NCBI GenBank assembly: GCA_009780035.1
Contig: WRAU01000010.1
Location: forward strand, 1 to 54,729
DNA: 54,729 nucleotides
DNA from: Alphaproteobacteria bacterium
GTDB taxonomy: Bacteria; Pseudomonadota; Alphaproteobacteria; WRAU01; Hepatincolaceae
Direction of reading: 5' to 3'
The notes under the pieces are model-generated. The model did no database searches, was not told where the DNA came from, and saw only the letters and a program-made list of their open reading frames with translations. Each line of letters starts with the position of its first letter. Position 1 is the stretch's first letter. The position numbers and the translations under genes are program-made. Of this stretch, positions 27,415 through 35,401 are shown in pieces.

Positions 27415-28583
27415 GGCTTGCTTGTAAAATTTTTATTTTCATGAAGCATGTATGCTAAGGTTATAAAAGATGCCAAAATAAAGCCACCGCCTATAAGAAT
27501 CCATGCTGCCGAAGGATTAAAGGCAGAATATGAAAACCCAACAATCAATGGTCCTATGGTTTGCCCTAGTGTTCCTGCAGACTGTGATAATCCTAGAATA
27601 AAGCCCCTTTGCGAAGAAGAGCCATACATAGATATGGTAGAGTTTAAGTTAGGATATAATATGCCAATACCTGTAGCAATAAACACTAAAATTATCCCCA
27701 AAATTGGCAGCGATGGGTGGAATAATACAGAAAGAATTGCAAAAGCGGAAATTTGAAAGCCAATTAAAATTGCTTTGCCGCCTTGAATATACATGGGTGA
27801 TACTATTTGCACCACTGCTGCAGTTAAAGCGAAAAGCGTGCCGATTATTCCTAAATGAAACGGCGATAAATCAAACTTTTCCACCGACCATATGGTTAAA
27901 AAAACATTGATTGAGGAGAAAGAGAACCACATTAAAACTGAAAGATATATTAAAAACATCATATTGCGGTTATTGTAAATTAAAAACAATGTGCGTTTTA
28001 TTTTAGTTTGCAAGTTAAAAGTGCCGCGATTATGTTTTGGCAAAGTTTCCTTAAAAAAAACGGCCAATAAAATTCCGGCTGATGTAGTAGCGATAGCGGC
28101 AATATTAAATACCAGATGTAAATTAGCATTTTCTACATTGTCGCCGGCAAAAAAACCACCGATAGCAGGACCCATAACAAAACCAAGTCCTGTAGCTGCC
28201 CCTATAATTCCCATATATTTTGCACGATTTTTTGTGGAAGACAAATCACTTGTTGCAGCAAGAGCAACCGAGATATTGCCGGTAAAAATTCCGGCTAAGG
28301 CACGGCTTAGTAGGGCTTCAAGGAAAGTAGTGGCATTCGCCAGCAGATGATAAGAAAATCCGATTGCCAGCAGGCATACTAGCATAATATATTTTCTGCC
28401 AAATCTATCGCTAAGAGCACCTAAAAACGGCGAGGTTATCAGCTGAAAGAATGAAAAAATTGCTGTGAGAATTCCCAAATGAAAAGCAGTAATTTGAAAT
28501 TTTAAGGCAAAAATAGGAAGCAGAGGAAGAATTATCCCAAAGCCAATGGAATCAATAAAAACAATTAAAAATAACCAAAACAT
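27411..28583 (-). CDS. MFS efflux transporter (TetA-like), copy 2
   Basis: The 390 residues form about 12 membrane segments and are related to the gene at 25788. The N-terminus is FWLFLIVFIDSIGFGIILPL; motif A is GALSDRFGRKYIM; RALAGIFTGNISVALAATSD and GLGFVMGPAIGGFFAGDN follow, then FFKETLP after helix 6 and GFILGLSQSAGTLGQTIGP in the second half. Each of these aligns with a counterpart in copy 1. The predicted role is drug or metabolite efflux by proton antiport; the substrate cannot be read from sequence. Confidence 0.88.
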   Translation of the reverse strand: MFWLFLIVFIDSIGFGIILPLLPIFALKFQITAFHLGILTAIFSFFQLITSPFLGALSDRFGRKYIMLVCLLAIGFSYHLLANATTFLEALLSRALAGIFTGNISVALAATSDLSSTKNRAKYMGIIGAATGLGFVMGPAIGGFFAGDNVENANLHLVFNIAAIATTSAGILLAVFFKETLPKHNRGTFNLQTKIKRTLFLIYNNRNMMFLIYLSVLMWFSFSSINVFLTIWSVEKFDLSPFHLGIIGTLFALTAAVVQIVSPMYIQGGKAILIGFQISAFAILSVLFHPSLPILGIILVFIATGIGILYPNLNSTISMYGSSSQRGFILGLSQSAGTLGQTIGPLIVGFSYSAFNPSAAWILIGGGFILASFITLAYMLHENKNFTSKP

Positions 28584-28641
28584 CCGTTTCCCACTTTATT
28601 AAAATGCGCTTATAAGATATTGCAACCCCTAAATTATTAAA

Positions 28642-28851
28642 CTATTCTATTCTCTCATACTTTGGTCTTTTTCTCAACGGTTCTTTGTTTGTATTCAAGT
28701 AAGTTTCAATTCTATCCTTAGCTGCCTCAACATTTAACTGTGATTTCGGCATATAAGAATCTTCTGGAGCATATTTGCTGTCCTTATCGTAATAGGGAGA
28801 TAAGACGATAAAACTAAACAATCCCGCAATTATTACTGGAAGAATCTTCAT
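28642..28851 (-). CDS. Small hypothetical secreted or anchored protein
   Basis: I do not recognise this 69-residue protein. It starts with a hydrophobic stretch (KILPVIIAGLFSFIVLSP) that could be a signal or single anchor, followed by a polar, charged tail (KDRIETYLNTNKEPLRKRPK). Its ATG overlaps the stop of the upstream gene as ATGA, which argues that it is translated. The role is unknown. Confidence 0.6.
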   Translation of the reverse strand: MKILPVIIAGLFSFIVLSPYYDKDSKYAPEDSYMPKSQLNVEAAKDRIETYLNTNKEPLRKRPKYERIE

Positions 28852-29573
28852 TTAATTTCTTTGCTGGTTAATTTTAAAATATTTTTAGCCTTTTTATTTT
28901 CTGGGTCATCAAATTCCATATCAAAACGAAAGCCTGCTTCATTAGCAATTAATAAAGACGGCAGCAAATCATAAGCTGGTGATTTATCATAAAAATAGCA
29001 GCTGTTAATTTTAGAAGCTGCCAAATAGCAAATATCCATTGCCTTAGCATTGCTTATAAAAGGATTTCCCTTAATTTTATTATTTTTAAGAAACTCTGAA
29101 TCAGTGGCAATGATATTATAGTCATTAACAGGCTTGTTTTCACTAACACGGATTCTCCGTGAATTATAATAGGCGCCTTGACCTTTTTCTGCATAAAATA
29201 ATTCATTAGTAATGGGATTAGAAATTACCGCCGCAAAAATTTGCGAATCCCTTTCCAATGCAATACTAATGCCAAAATTAGGAATGCCTTTAGAGAAATT
29301 CTTCATGCCTACAATGCCGTTAATGATAAAAAAATTTGATTGATCTTTGTTATCAACAACCTCTAAATTTTTATACACTACACTATAGGTTTCTTTAAAC
29401 TTTGCAAGATCTTCCGCCATAATTTTCTGTGCCCTAATATTTGAGGTTAGGGCAAAATTTAATGCTGCTTGAGGATTATTCAATAAAAAATTAATCTCGT
29501 TAAAATCTCTAATAATGCTATGAGAGACTTTATTAATGGCAATTACCATTAAATTAATTAAAGGAGTCTTCAT
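28848..29573 (-). CDS. Degenerate inositol-monophosphatase-like protein (probable pseudoenzyme)
   Basis: The 241 residues follow the inositol monophosphatase (SuhB) frame: FSKGIPNFGISIAL, FAAVISNPITNELFYAEKGQGAYYNSRRIRVS, and YDLLPSLLIANEAG near the end. The metal-binding motif that should read DPIDGTTNF is NGIVGMKNF at residues 85-93, so both metal-ligand aspartates are replaced (Asn85, Val88). The upstream GEE-type glutamate motif is also missing. Asp202 of the later WD motif remains (as YD). Phosphatase activity is therefore unlikely. The frame is intact and the gene is packed between efp (2-base gap) and a coupled small gene, which argues against a dead pseudogene. Confidence 0.8.
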   Translation of the reverse strand: MKTPLINLMVIAINKVSHSIIRDFNEINFLLNNPQAALNFALTSNIRAQKIMAEDLAKFKETYSVVYKNLEVVDNKDQSNFFIINGIVGMKNFSKGIPNFGISIALERDSQIFAAVISNPITNELFYAEKGQGAYYNSRRIRVSENKPVNDYNIIATDSEFLKNNKIKGNPFISNAKAMDICYLAASKINSCYFYDKSPAYDLLPSLLIANEAGFRFDMEFDDPENKKAKNILKLTSKEIK

Positions 29574-29575
29574 TG

Positions 29576-30145
29576 TTAGTCTTTAGCTCTTTCCACATAT
29601 TCTATGGATTCGGTATTAACTACAATTCTTGTGCCTGCTTCAATATGAGGCGGCACCATGATTCTAACGCCGTTATCTAAAATAGCTGGTTTGTAAGATG
29701 AAGATGCTGTTTGTCCTTTAATTACGGCTTCAGTTTCAACTACCTCAGCAATAACATGAGGCGGCAACAGAATTCCAATCGCTTTTTCCTCATAAAATTC
29801 TATGGTAATTACAATGCCTTCTTTAATAAACGGCAGTTGATCTTCAGATATTTCTGCAATTGCCAATGGAATTTGTTCAAAAGTTTCATTATCCATAAAC
29901 ATGTATAAATCGCCGTCAATGTAGGAAAATGTGCATTCTTTTTGTTCTAAAACCACTCTTTCTACGGATTCATCTGATCTAAATCTTTCATTCAGCTTAT
30001 TGCCGGAGATAACATCTTTAAGCTCAACCTGTGCGTAAGCGCCGCCTTTGCCAGGTTTTACATGCTGAGTTTTAACGGCTTTGTATAGTTTGTCATTATG
30101 CAGGATAATCATGCCAGGTCTAATTGCATTACCATTTATTTTCAT
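29576..30145 (-). CDS. efp: Elongation factor P
   Basis: EF-P relieves ribosome stalling at polyproline. The 189 residues comprise three beta-barrel domains: the N-terminal KOW-like domain with HVKPGKGGAYAQVELKD, where Lys33 is the position that receives beta-lysine in E. coli-type EF-P, then FSYIDGDLYMFMDNETFEQI, and the C-terminal signature ASSSYKPAILDNGVRIMVPP. The modification enzymes EpmA and EpmB are not in the window. It begins an operon with the IMPase-like gene two bases downstream. Confidence 0.97.
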   Translation of the reverse strand: MKINGNAIRPGMIILHNDKLYKAVKTQHVKPGKGGAYAQVELKDVISGNKLNERFRSDESVERVVLEQKECTFSYIDGDLYMFMDNETFEQIPLAIAEISEDQLPFIKEGIVITIEFYEEKAIGILLPPHVIAEVVETEAVIKGQTASSSYKPAILDNGVRIMVPPHIEAGTRIVVNTESIEYVERAKD

Positions 30146-30253
30146 AATTTTGCTCTTTTAATTTACTTTATTTTAAAATATTATACACATCGCAATTTGC
30201 TTTTAATATTAAAGCAGGTTGTTTGTATCTATAGTTTGATGATTTTTATATCT

Positions 30254-30682
30254 TTAATTAGTTATTAAACACTCAAATATATTTTCTGTAAAGCTAAATA
30301 TTTTAGTGCCTCTGTTTTCAGCCAGCTCAATAATATTACTAATGTCCTTTTTTTTAAGGACGGTAGATATAAAATTAAATTTATTTTCTATGGCGAAAAG
30401 CAGAAAAGGAAGAGAATCTTCCACATTTAACAGAATAAAATTTTTATGAGTATTATAATAATCAATGGTCTCACGTAACAAAACCATGCCAAGATTGTTA
30501 ATTAAGACAGCATCAACAATTATAAGATTTTTTTCACTTTTATAGCAGTTTTTAATATTTTTTTTGCAGTTTTCTTGATTAATTTCTTTTTGATTAATAA
30601 TTTTATCATTTCCCACTCCGTGGTTATTACAGATAGCCTTAATTAAATCTTCTTGATTATTGACATAGATAATCTTTTTCAT
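30254..30682 (-). CDS. Hypothetical protein, possibly a degenerate response-regulator receiver domain
   Basis: The 142-residue protein is not recognised with confidence. The stretch KNLIIVDAVLINNLGMVLLR, followed by HKNFILLNVEDSLPFLLFAI, ENKFNFISTVLKKKDISN and IIELAE, has the alternating strand/helix pattern of a receiver domain. It has an Asp in LIIVDA and a Lys in VLKKKD at roughly the right places, but the N-terminal acidic pair is absent. No output domain and no kinase lie nearby. A terminator separates it from gapA upstream. Low confidence in function, moderate confidence that it is a gene. Confidence 0.5.
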   Translation of the reverse strand: MKKIIYVNNQEDLIKAICNNHGVGNDKIINQKEINQENCKKNIKNCYKSEKNLIIVDAVLINNLGMVLLRETIDYYNTHKNFILLNVEDSLPFLLFAIENKFNFISTVLKKKDISNIIELAENRGTKIFSFTENIFECLITN

Positions 30683-30696
30683 TCTAAAATATAGAA

Positions 30697-30725
30697 GGCT
30701 TAAGCGTCTATTAAACGCTTAAGCC
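30697..30725 (-). terminator. gapA terminator
   Basis: An 11-bp perfect stem (30697-30707 / 30715-30725) lies 12 bases after the gapA stop. On the minus strand it is followed by a T-rich stretch. Confidence 0.75.
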
Positions 30726-30736
30726 ATTCCAAAAAA

Positions 30737-31747
30737 CTATTTAGCAGCTTTCATTAAAGCAACTGCAGTATCAGACATTCTGTTAGAGAATCCCCATTCG
30801 TTATCATACCAAGAAATAACGCGAACGAAATCACCTTCAGTAACATTAGTTTCTGCTAAGTCAACAATGGAACTTCTAGGATCGTGATTAAAATCATGAG
30901 ATACTAAAGGTGCAGCCTCAACTCCTAAAATTCCTTTTAATTCTCCATTAGCATAGTCGGTAAGGATTTTGTTAACTTCCTCAGCAGTAGTAGCTTTGCT
31001 GGAAATAAATTTAAAATCAACGATGGAAACATTTGGAGTCGGAACTCTTAAAGAAGAACCGTTTAGTTTTCCTTTAAGTTCCGGCAATACTAAACCAACG
31101 GCTTTTGCTGCTCCGGTTGTAGTTGGAATAATAGACATTGCAGCTGCTCTAGCTCTTCTTAAATCTTTGTGGTAGGTATCAAGAGTAGGTTGATCGCCGG
31201 TATAAGAATGCACAGTGGTGCAGAAACCTTTAACCACGCCTAAACTTTTATGCAAAGCATGAACCACAGGTGCTAAGCAGTTAGTGGTGCAAGATGCATT
31301 AGAAATGATTGTATGGTCTTTTGTTAATTTATTATGGTTCACACCATAAACAACCGTTAAATCAGAATCATTAGCAGGTGCTGAAATAATAACTTTTTTA
31401 GCTCCTGCAGCTAAATGGGCAGCAGCTTTTTCTTTTGCTGTGAAAATACCGGTGCATTCATAAACAACATCAATATTTAATTTGCCCCAAGGTAAATTTT
31501 TAGGATCTCTTTCAGCGCAAACAGCAATTTCTTTGCCATTTACTACCATGTTTTCACCTTTAGTAGATACATCAGCATTTAAGATGCCGTGAACGCTGTC
31601 ATACTTTAATAAATGAGCGTTAGTCGCTGCACTTCCTAAATCGTTGATTGCTACAACTTCTACATCAGTTCTTTTGTTTTCTATAAGAGCTCTTAGGGTT
31701 AATCTTCCGATTCTGCCAAAACCGTTAATTGCTACACGAATAGTCAT
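30737..31747 (-). CDS. gapA: Glyceraldehyde-3-phosphate dehydrogenase
   Basis: This glycolytic enzyme oxidises glyceraldehyde-3-phosphate with NAD. The 336 residues begin with the dinucleotide fold [17 protein letters not shown]. The catalytic Cys153 is in [12 protein letters not shown], with its partner His in the following HSYTGDQP region. The C-terminal [12 protein letters not shown] is typical. The conserved substrate loop [16 protein letters not shown] is shown here as [16 protein letters not shown]. It is divergent from the zauP-zapA pair. Confidence 0.97.
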   Translation of the reverse strand: MTIRVAINGFGRIGRLTLRALIENKRTDVEVVAINDLGSAATNAHLLKYDSVHGILNADVSTKGENMVVNGKEIAVCAERDPKNLPWGKLNIDVVYECTGIFTAKEKAAAHLAAGAKKVIISAPANDSDLTVVYGVNHNKLTKDHTIISNASCTTNCLAPVVHALHKSLGVVKGFCTTVHSYTGDQPTLDTYHKDLRRARAAAMSIIPTTTGAAKAVGLVLPELKGKLNGSSLRVPTPNVSIVDFKFISSKATTAEEVNKILTDYANGELKGILGVEAAPLVSHDFNHDPRSSIVDLAETNVTEGDFVRVISWYDNEWGFSNRMSDTAVALMKAAK

Positions 31748-31853
31748 GTTTCTCTCCTTGTATTTTAATCATATGTTTACTATAATAATATTAACATTGT
31801 AGAACTATAACATAAATAACAAAAAAATAAAAACTATTTAAAATAGGCAATTT

Positions 31854-32114
31854 GTGAAAAAGGAATTAGAAGAGGATTTAAAAACTCTCGATATATTAAA
31901 TTATGAGTTAGAGAACCTTAAAAACTATCTACTACAAAATAAGCCCTCCATCGGCAAAACAGAGGATATAGATTTCCTTAAGCAGGAAAATATTGTTCTT
32001 AAGCAGCAGCTGTTAAATTATCGTGAATTTCTTAATTCTATTTTAGAAAACCTTGACGATGTTTCTAAAACCATAGCAGAGTTAAAGAATGCGGAGTTAA
32101 AAAATCATGAATAG
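31854..32114 (+). CDS. Small coiled-coil protein upstream of zapA (ZauP-like)
   Basis: The 86-residue protein is almost entirely helical and charged (ELEEDLKTLDILNYELENL, FLKQENIVLKQQLLNY), so a coiled coil. It starts with GTG and overlaps zapA by 8 bases. In Caulobacter zapA is co-transcribed with zauP, a coiled-coil protein that interacts with ZapA at the Z-ring. Position and fold fit that partner, but the sequence is too short and simple for a firm identification. Confidence 0.7.
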   Translation: MKKELEEDLKTLDILNYELENLKNYLLQNKPSIGKTEDIDFLKQENIVLKQQLLNYREFLNSILENLDDVSKTIAELKNAELKNHE

Positions 32115-32427
32115 TATCGATGTTTTAATAAACGGCAAATTATATAAAATTGGATGCGGTGAGGAAGAAACAGCAGAGGTTAAGCAGTATGCCGCATTGC
32201 TAGATCGTAGAATCGTTTCCTTAAAAAAAGAGAATCCAACTTCATTTATGAGCCTATCACAAGAAACATTGTTTTTAGTTGAGGCAATATCTTTAATTGC
32301 AGAGTTGAAAGAAAGCAAGGAGCAGCAAGCCTCTATCGCTGATGCTGAAATAGAAGAGCTTAATCAAAAAATAAAAAAATTAACCAAAACGGTTGAATCT
32401 TTACAAAAAGTTGTAAAAAATATTTAA
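32107..32427 (+). CDS. zapA: Cell division protein ZapA
   Basis: It binds FtsZ and cross-links protofilaments. The 106 residues show the family N-terminus IDVLINGKLYKIGCGEEETA then QYAALLDRRIVSLKKENP, followed by an extended C-terminal coiled coil (LKESKEQQASIADAEIEELN). The gene overlaps the coiled-coil gene upstream. It is followed by a 6S RNA and the 5-formyltetrahydrofolate cyclo-ligase gene, the order widely conserved in proteobacteria. Confidence 0.9.
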   Translation: MNSIDVLINGKLYKIGCGEEETAEVKQYAALLDRRIVSLKKENPTSFMSLSQETLFLVEAISLIAELKESKEQQASIADAEIEELNQKIKKLTKTVESLQKVVKNI

Positions 32428-32440
32428 TTTGTAGTATAAT
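32411..32440 (+). promoter_or_regulatory. Candidate promoter of the 6S RNA
   Basis: TTGTAA (32411-32416) and a perfect TATAAT (32435-32440) are 18 bases apart. It overlaps the end of zapA and predicts a start near 32447. Confidence 0.6.
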
Positions 32441-32446
32441 AAATGC

Positions 32447-32610
32447 AATGTATGGGACTGGGGAATTTGTTTAAATATTTTTTTCTTAAGACCACAAATT
32501 GCATTTTAATAGGGCTGTCTCTGTTATTTCTTTGGAAATATTATATGGCTTAACCTTTTTAGTGAAGGTCTATTAGAATGATATTAATACGGTTCTCTGG
32601 TCTCTTTCAA
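32447..32610 (+). ncRNA. ssrS: 6S RNA (SsrS)
   Basis: 6S RNA mimics an open promoter and sequesters sigma70 RNA polymerase. It is assigned from position and fold. It lies between zapA and the 5-FCL gene, the classical ssrS position, and follows a good promoter. A closing stem pairs 32454-32464 (GGGACTGGGGA) with 32594-32604 (TCTCTGGTCTC) over 11 bp including G-U pairs. An internal loop of 19 and 16 bases follows, then a second stem (32484-32493 with 32567-32577). The length, about 160 nt, fits. No covariance search was possible. Confidence 0.75.
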
Positions 32611-32611
32611 T

Positions 32612-33109
32612 ATGAATAAACAAACATTGCGTAATGCTATTCTTGCTGAAAGAAAATCTCTTGATAGCAATTTTATACAACATAATTCCCAAAAAATATT
32701 TCAGCAGTATCAAAAATTTAATTTTTCAAAAAATTCCATAATTGCCTGCTATTCTCCTATTCATGGCGAGGTAGATACTAAACTTATTATAGAAGATGCT
32801 TGCATAATTCTGCTGCCTAAGGTTATACAGGGCAGCAGGATATTGGAGTTCTATGAAATATTCAGCAATAAAATTTATCTGCCGGAAATTATTTTAGCCC
32901 CGCTGGTGGCTTTTGATAAACATGGCAGCCGCTTAGGCTATGGCGGTGGTTATTACGACGCCACATTAAACTACTATAAAACTATTAATCACAATCCATT
33001 ATATATTGGGTTAGCCTATGATTTTCAAGAGGTTACTAAAATTGATACCGATAATTATGATGTTCCATTGCAGGGAGTTATTACAAATTCTAAAAAACTA
33101 ATGTTTTAA
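32612..33109 (+). CDS. ygfA: 5-formyltetrahydrofolate cyclo-ligase
   Basis: It converts 5-formyl-THF to 5,10-methenyl-THF with ATP. The 165 residues are somewhat short for the family. Motifs are the N-terminal LRNAILAERKSL, IACYSPIHGEVDT, and the C-terminal active-site loop FDKHGSRLGYGGGYYDATL. The ATG comes directly after the 3' end of the 6S RNA with no visible Shine-Dalgarno, so translation probably comes from the 6S precursor read-through with a weak site. Confidence 0.92.
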   Translation: MNKQTLRNAILAERKSLDSNFIQHNSQKIFQQYQKFNFSKNSIIACYSPIHGEVDTKLIIEDACIILLPKVIQGSRILEFYEIFSNKIYLPEIILAPLVAFDKHGSRLGYGGGYYDATLNYYKTINHNPLYIGLAYDFQEVTKIDTDNYDVPLQGVITNSKKLMF

Positions 33110-33132
33110 TTTTGATATATCTATAAATTATA

Positions 33133-33150
33133 CATGTAATGTTTTACATG
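33133..33150 (+). terminator. Small hairpin after the 5-FCL gene
   Basis: CATGTAA (33133-33139) and TTACATG (33144-33150) form a 7-bp stem, followed by AAACATTTTTAC. It is a weak terminator candidate. Confidence 0.35.
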
Positions 33151-33163
33151 AAACATTTTTACT

Positions 33164-33193
33164 TTGACAGAATCTCATATGAAAGGTTAAAAT
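33164..33193 (+). promoter_or_regulatory. Candidate promoter of the YmdB-like gene
   Basis: A perfect TTGACA (33164-33169) and TAAAAT (33188-33193) are 18 bases apart, about 30 bases before the ATG at 33225. Confidence 0.6.
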
Positions 33194-33224
33194 ATTCTGT
33201 TTGCAAAGGATTAAATATAATACA

Positions 33225-34049
33225 ATGAAAATACTATTCTGCGGAGATGTGGTTGGCAAATCGGGACGGACAGTTTTAAGCAAATACTTACCGGATTTAA
33301 AAACTTCATTAAATTTAGATATAATAATTGTAAATGGTGAAAATGCTGCTCATGGTTTTGGAATAACTCAAGGAATTGCTGAGGATATTTTTAATCTTGG
33401 TGTAGATGTTATAACTTTAGGCAACCATTCTTTTGATAATCAAAATATTATTGAATATATTGCTAATCAGCCTAGGTTAATTCGTCCGATTAATTATATT
33501 GATTCGGCAGGCAATGGTTTTTATATCTTAAATTATAAAAGCTATAAGGTATTGGTAATTAATTTGTTAGGCAAGCTCTTTATGTATTCTAAAATAGAAG
33601 CATCTGATCCGTTTGTTTATATCAATAATTTTTTAGAAAAATATAAACTCAAAGAAAACATTGATGCTGTAATTGTAGATTTTCACGCAGAAACTACCTC
33701 AGAAAAAAATGCCATGGGCGTTTTTCTTGACGGCAAAGTAAGTGCTATAATTGGAACGCATACCCATATGCCTACAGGAGATGCTAGAATACTGCCGAAC
33801 GGCACGGGCTATTTAACTGATAGCGGAATGTGCGGTGATTATAATTCTGTAATCGGTATGGAATCAGAATCTGCTTTGCAGAACTTTTTCTTAACAAATT
33901 CAGCCTATAAGGCAAGATTAACTCCTGCAGAGGCAGAAGGTATGCTGTCGGGGGTTGTTTTAGAAATTGATGATAATAGCGGTAAATGTATTTTTATTGA
34001 ATCCGTAAAATATGGTAATATATTTAAAAAAGGAAATAAAAATGAGTAA
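33225..34049 (+). CDS. ymdB: YmdB-family metallophosphoesterase (TIGR00282)
   Basis: The protein has 274 residues. The dinuclear metal site is visible in MKILFCGDVVGKSGR, IIVNGENAAHGFGIT, VITLGNHSFDN, IVDFHAETTSEKNAMG and IIGTHTHMPTGDARILPNGTGYLTD, split here into short pieces. B. subtilis YmdB is a 2',3'-cyclic-nucleotide phosphodiesterase affecting biofilm and motility decisions; the role in this organism is unknown. I start at ATG 33225, where the family N-terminus begins. An in-frame TTG at 33201 would add eight residues not seen in the family. Confidence 0.93.
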   Translation: MKILFCGDVVGKSGRTVLSKYLPDLKTSLNLDIIIVNGENAAHGFGITQGIAEDIFNLGVDVITLGNHSFDNQNIIEYIANQPRLIRPINYIDSAGNGFYILNYKSYKVLVINLLGKLFMYSKIEASDPFVYINNFLEKYKLKENIDAVIVDFHAETTSEKNAMGVFLDGKVSAIIGTHTHMPTGDARILPNGTGYLTDSGMCGDYNSVIGMESESALQNFFLTNSAYKARLTPAEAEGMLSGVVLEIDDNSGKCIFIESVKYGNIFKKGNKNE

Positions 34050-34542
34050 ACTATTCAGCCTAGATAACGATAGTAGCTATTCTTCCATCTCAAAGTTTTT
34101 TCATTGGGGAAGATTCGCGCTTTTAGCAGCTATTATTACGGCAACATCATTTGATATAGAAATCCATAAATTTCTTGGCACAATTATGCTATTTTTTATT
34201 GTTTTAAATATTGTATGGCGTTTGTTTAATAAATATCCTAAAACCTACGCTTCATCAACCTTAGAAACAAATGTTGAAGCCATAGTGCATATTGCCATGT
34301 ATGCACTTTTATTTTTTATTCCAATATTTGGAATGCTAGCTAATACAGACGCCAATGATGCAGAGTTTGCCAGAATCTTAGAGCTTTATTTACAATTAAA
34401 TATTATTGGATTCAAGCATTTAATGCAATTTTTTCATGTAATATTAGTTAATTTATTAATATTTTTAGTTATAGTTCATGTGGTAATGATAGTATTCAAC
34501 AGAGTGTTTAGAAAAACGGGCGAACTTAAAAGGATGCTTTAA
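34042..34542 (+). CDS. Cytochrome b561-type membrane protein
   Basis: This is a four-helix membrane protein of about 166 residues. Histidines sit at positions typical of the bacterial b561/YodB family: SKFFHWGRFALL at helix 1, IEIHKFLGTIML at helix 2, IVHIAMYALLFFIPIFGML at helix 3, and FFHVILVNLLIF...VHV at helix 4. It could transfer electrons from quinol or act in superoxide oxidation; which one is not clear. I chose ATG 34042 because AAGGAA lies just upstream and the ATG overlaps the ymdB stop. An earlier in-frame ATG at 34012 lacks such a site. Confidence 0.85.
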   Translation: MSKLFSLDNDSSYSSISKFFHWGRFALLAAIITATSFDIEIHKFLGTIMLFFIVLNIVWRLFNKYPKTYASSTLETNVEAIVHIAMYALLFFIPIFGMLANTDANDAEFARILELYLQLNIIGFKHLMQFFHVILVNLLIFLVIVHVVMIVFNRVFRKTGELKRML

Positions 34543-34544
34543 TT

Positions 34545-34620
34545 CTTTTGCTTGGATATAGTGGTTGCAAGGCGCACTACTTTATGCTTTTACCTGCAAG
34601 CAAAAAAATTAAAGCATAAG
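34545..34620. repeat. Palindromic intergenic element, copy 1
   Basis: Between the b561 gene and yebC the sequence holds nested inverted repeats: TTTGCTTG with CAAGCAAA, TAGTG with CACTA, and CTTTATGCTTT with AAAGCATAAG. The words CTTTATGCTTT and CTGCAAGC recur in the palindromic spacer at 48613-48708, which suggests a small dispersed repeat family. Confidence 0.5.
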
Positions 34621-34648
34621 GTTAAATAGGTAAAAATAAAGGAGAATC

Positions 34649-35401
34649 ATGGCAGGACATTCGCAGTTTAAAAATATTATGTTCCGTAAGGGAGCACAGG
34701 ATAAAAAAAGATCAAAATTATTTACCAAGCTGCAGAAAGAAATTACAGTAGCAGTTAAAATGGGTTCAGCCGATGTTGCTAGCAATCCAAGATTACGGGG
34801 AGCAATTGCTGAGGCTCGGGCTAACAATATGCCTAAAGATAATATTGAGCGCGCCATCAAAAAAGCTCAAAGTGTAGGTATTGGCGAAAATTACGAAGAA
34901 ATCCGCTATGAAGGCTACGCACAGGGTGGAGTTGCGGTAATTGTAGAAGCATTAACCGATAATCGTAACCGCACAGCTAGTGAGGTGCGTTCTTGGTTTA
35001 CCAAATTAGGCGGAAATTTAGGCGAAAATGGCAGCGTTAATTTTATGTTTGATAGGTTAGGCTTTATTACCTTTGATAAAGATAATCTATCCTTTGATAA
35101 AATTTTTGAAATAGGGCTCGAGGCAGCAGCAGAGGATATAATAGAAGAAGAGGAATCTTTTGTTGTATTAACCGCAGTAGAAAATTTGCATACCGTAGCT
35201 AATGCTTTAGCTGATAAGCTAGGCAAGGAATATACTAGCGCCTATCTTGGTTGGAAGCCTAAAATGGATATTAAAGTAGTTGATGTAAAACAAGCAACCG
35301 CAGTTTTAAGATTAGTTGAAGAATTAGAAGATTTAGACGATGTGCAAAAAGTTTTTTCTAACTTTGATATTGATCAGGATATTCTGCAGAGTTTAGGTTA
35401 A
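34649..35401 (+). CDS. yebC: YebC/PmpR-family protein (translation factor or regulator)
   Basis: The 250 residues are the classic YebC frame: AGHSQFKNIMFRKGAQDKKR, SKLFTKLQKEI, GSADVASNPRLRGAIAEARA, and NMPKDNIERAIKKA. The later domain carries YEGYAQGGVAVIVEALTDN and RNRTASEVRSWFTK. Members are reported as ribosome-associated factors that relieve stalling or as DNA-binding regulators. In many proteobacteria yebC sits upstream of ruvC, as here. AAAGGAG precedes the ATG. Confidence 0.95.
   Translation: MAGHSQFKNIMFRKGAQDKKRSKLFTKLQKEITVAVKMGSADVASNPRLRGAIAEARANNMPKDNIERAIKKAQSVGIGENYEEIRYEGYAQGGVAVIVEALTDNRNRTASEVRSWFTKLGGNLGENGSVNFMFDRLGFITFDKDNLSFDKIFEIGLEAAAEDIIEEEESFVVLTAVENLHTVANALADKLGKEYTSAYLGWKPKMDIKVVDVKQATAVLRLVEELEDLDDVQKVFSNFDIDQDILQSLG

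Noticed and set aside
28848-29573. Calling the IMPase-like gene a pseudogene.
   Set aside because: No frameshift or internal stop; packed and coupled on both sides; only catalytic residues are lost.
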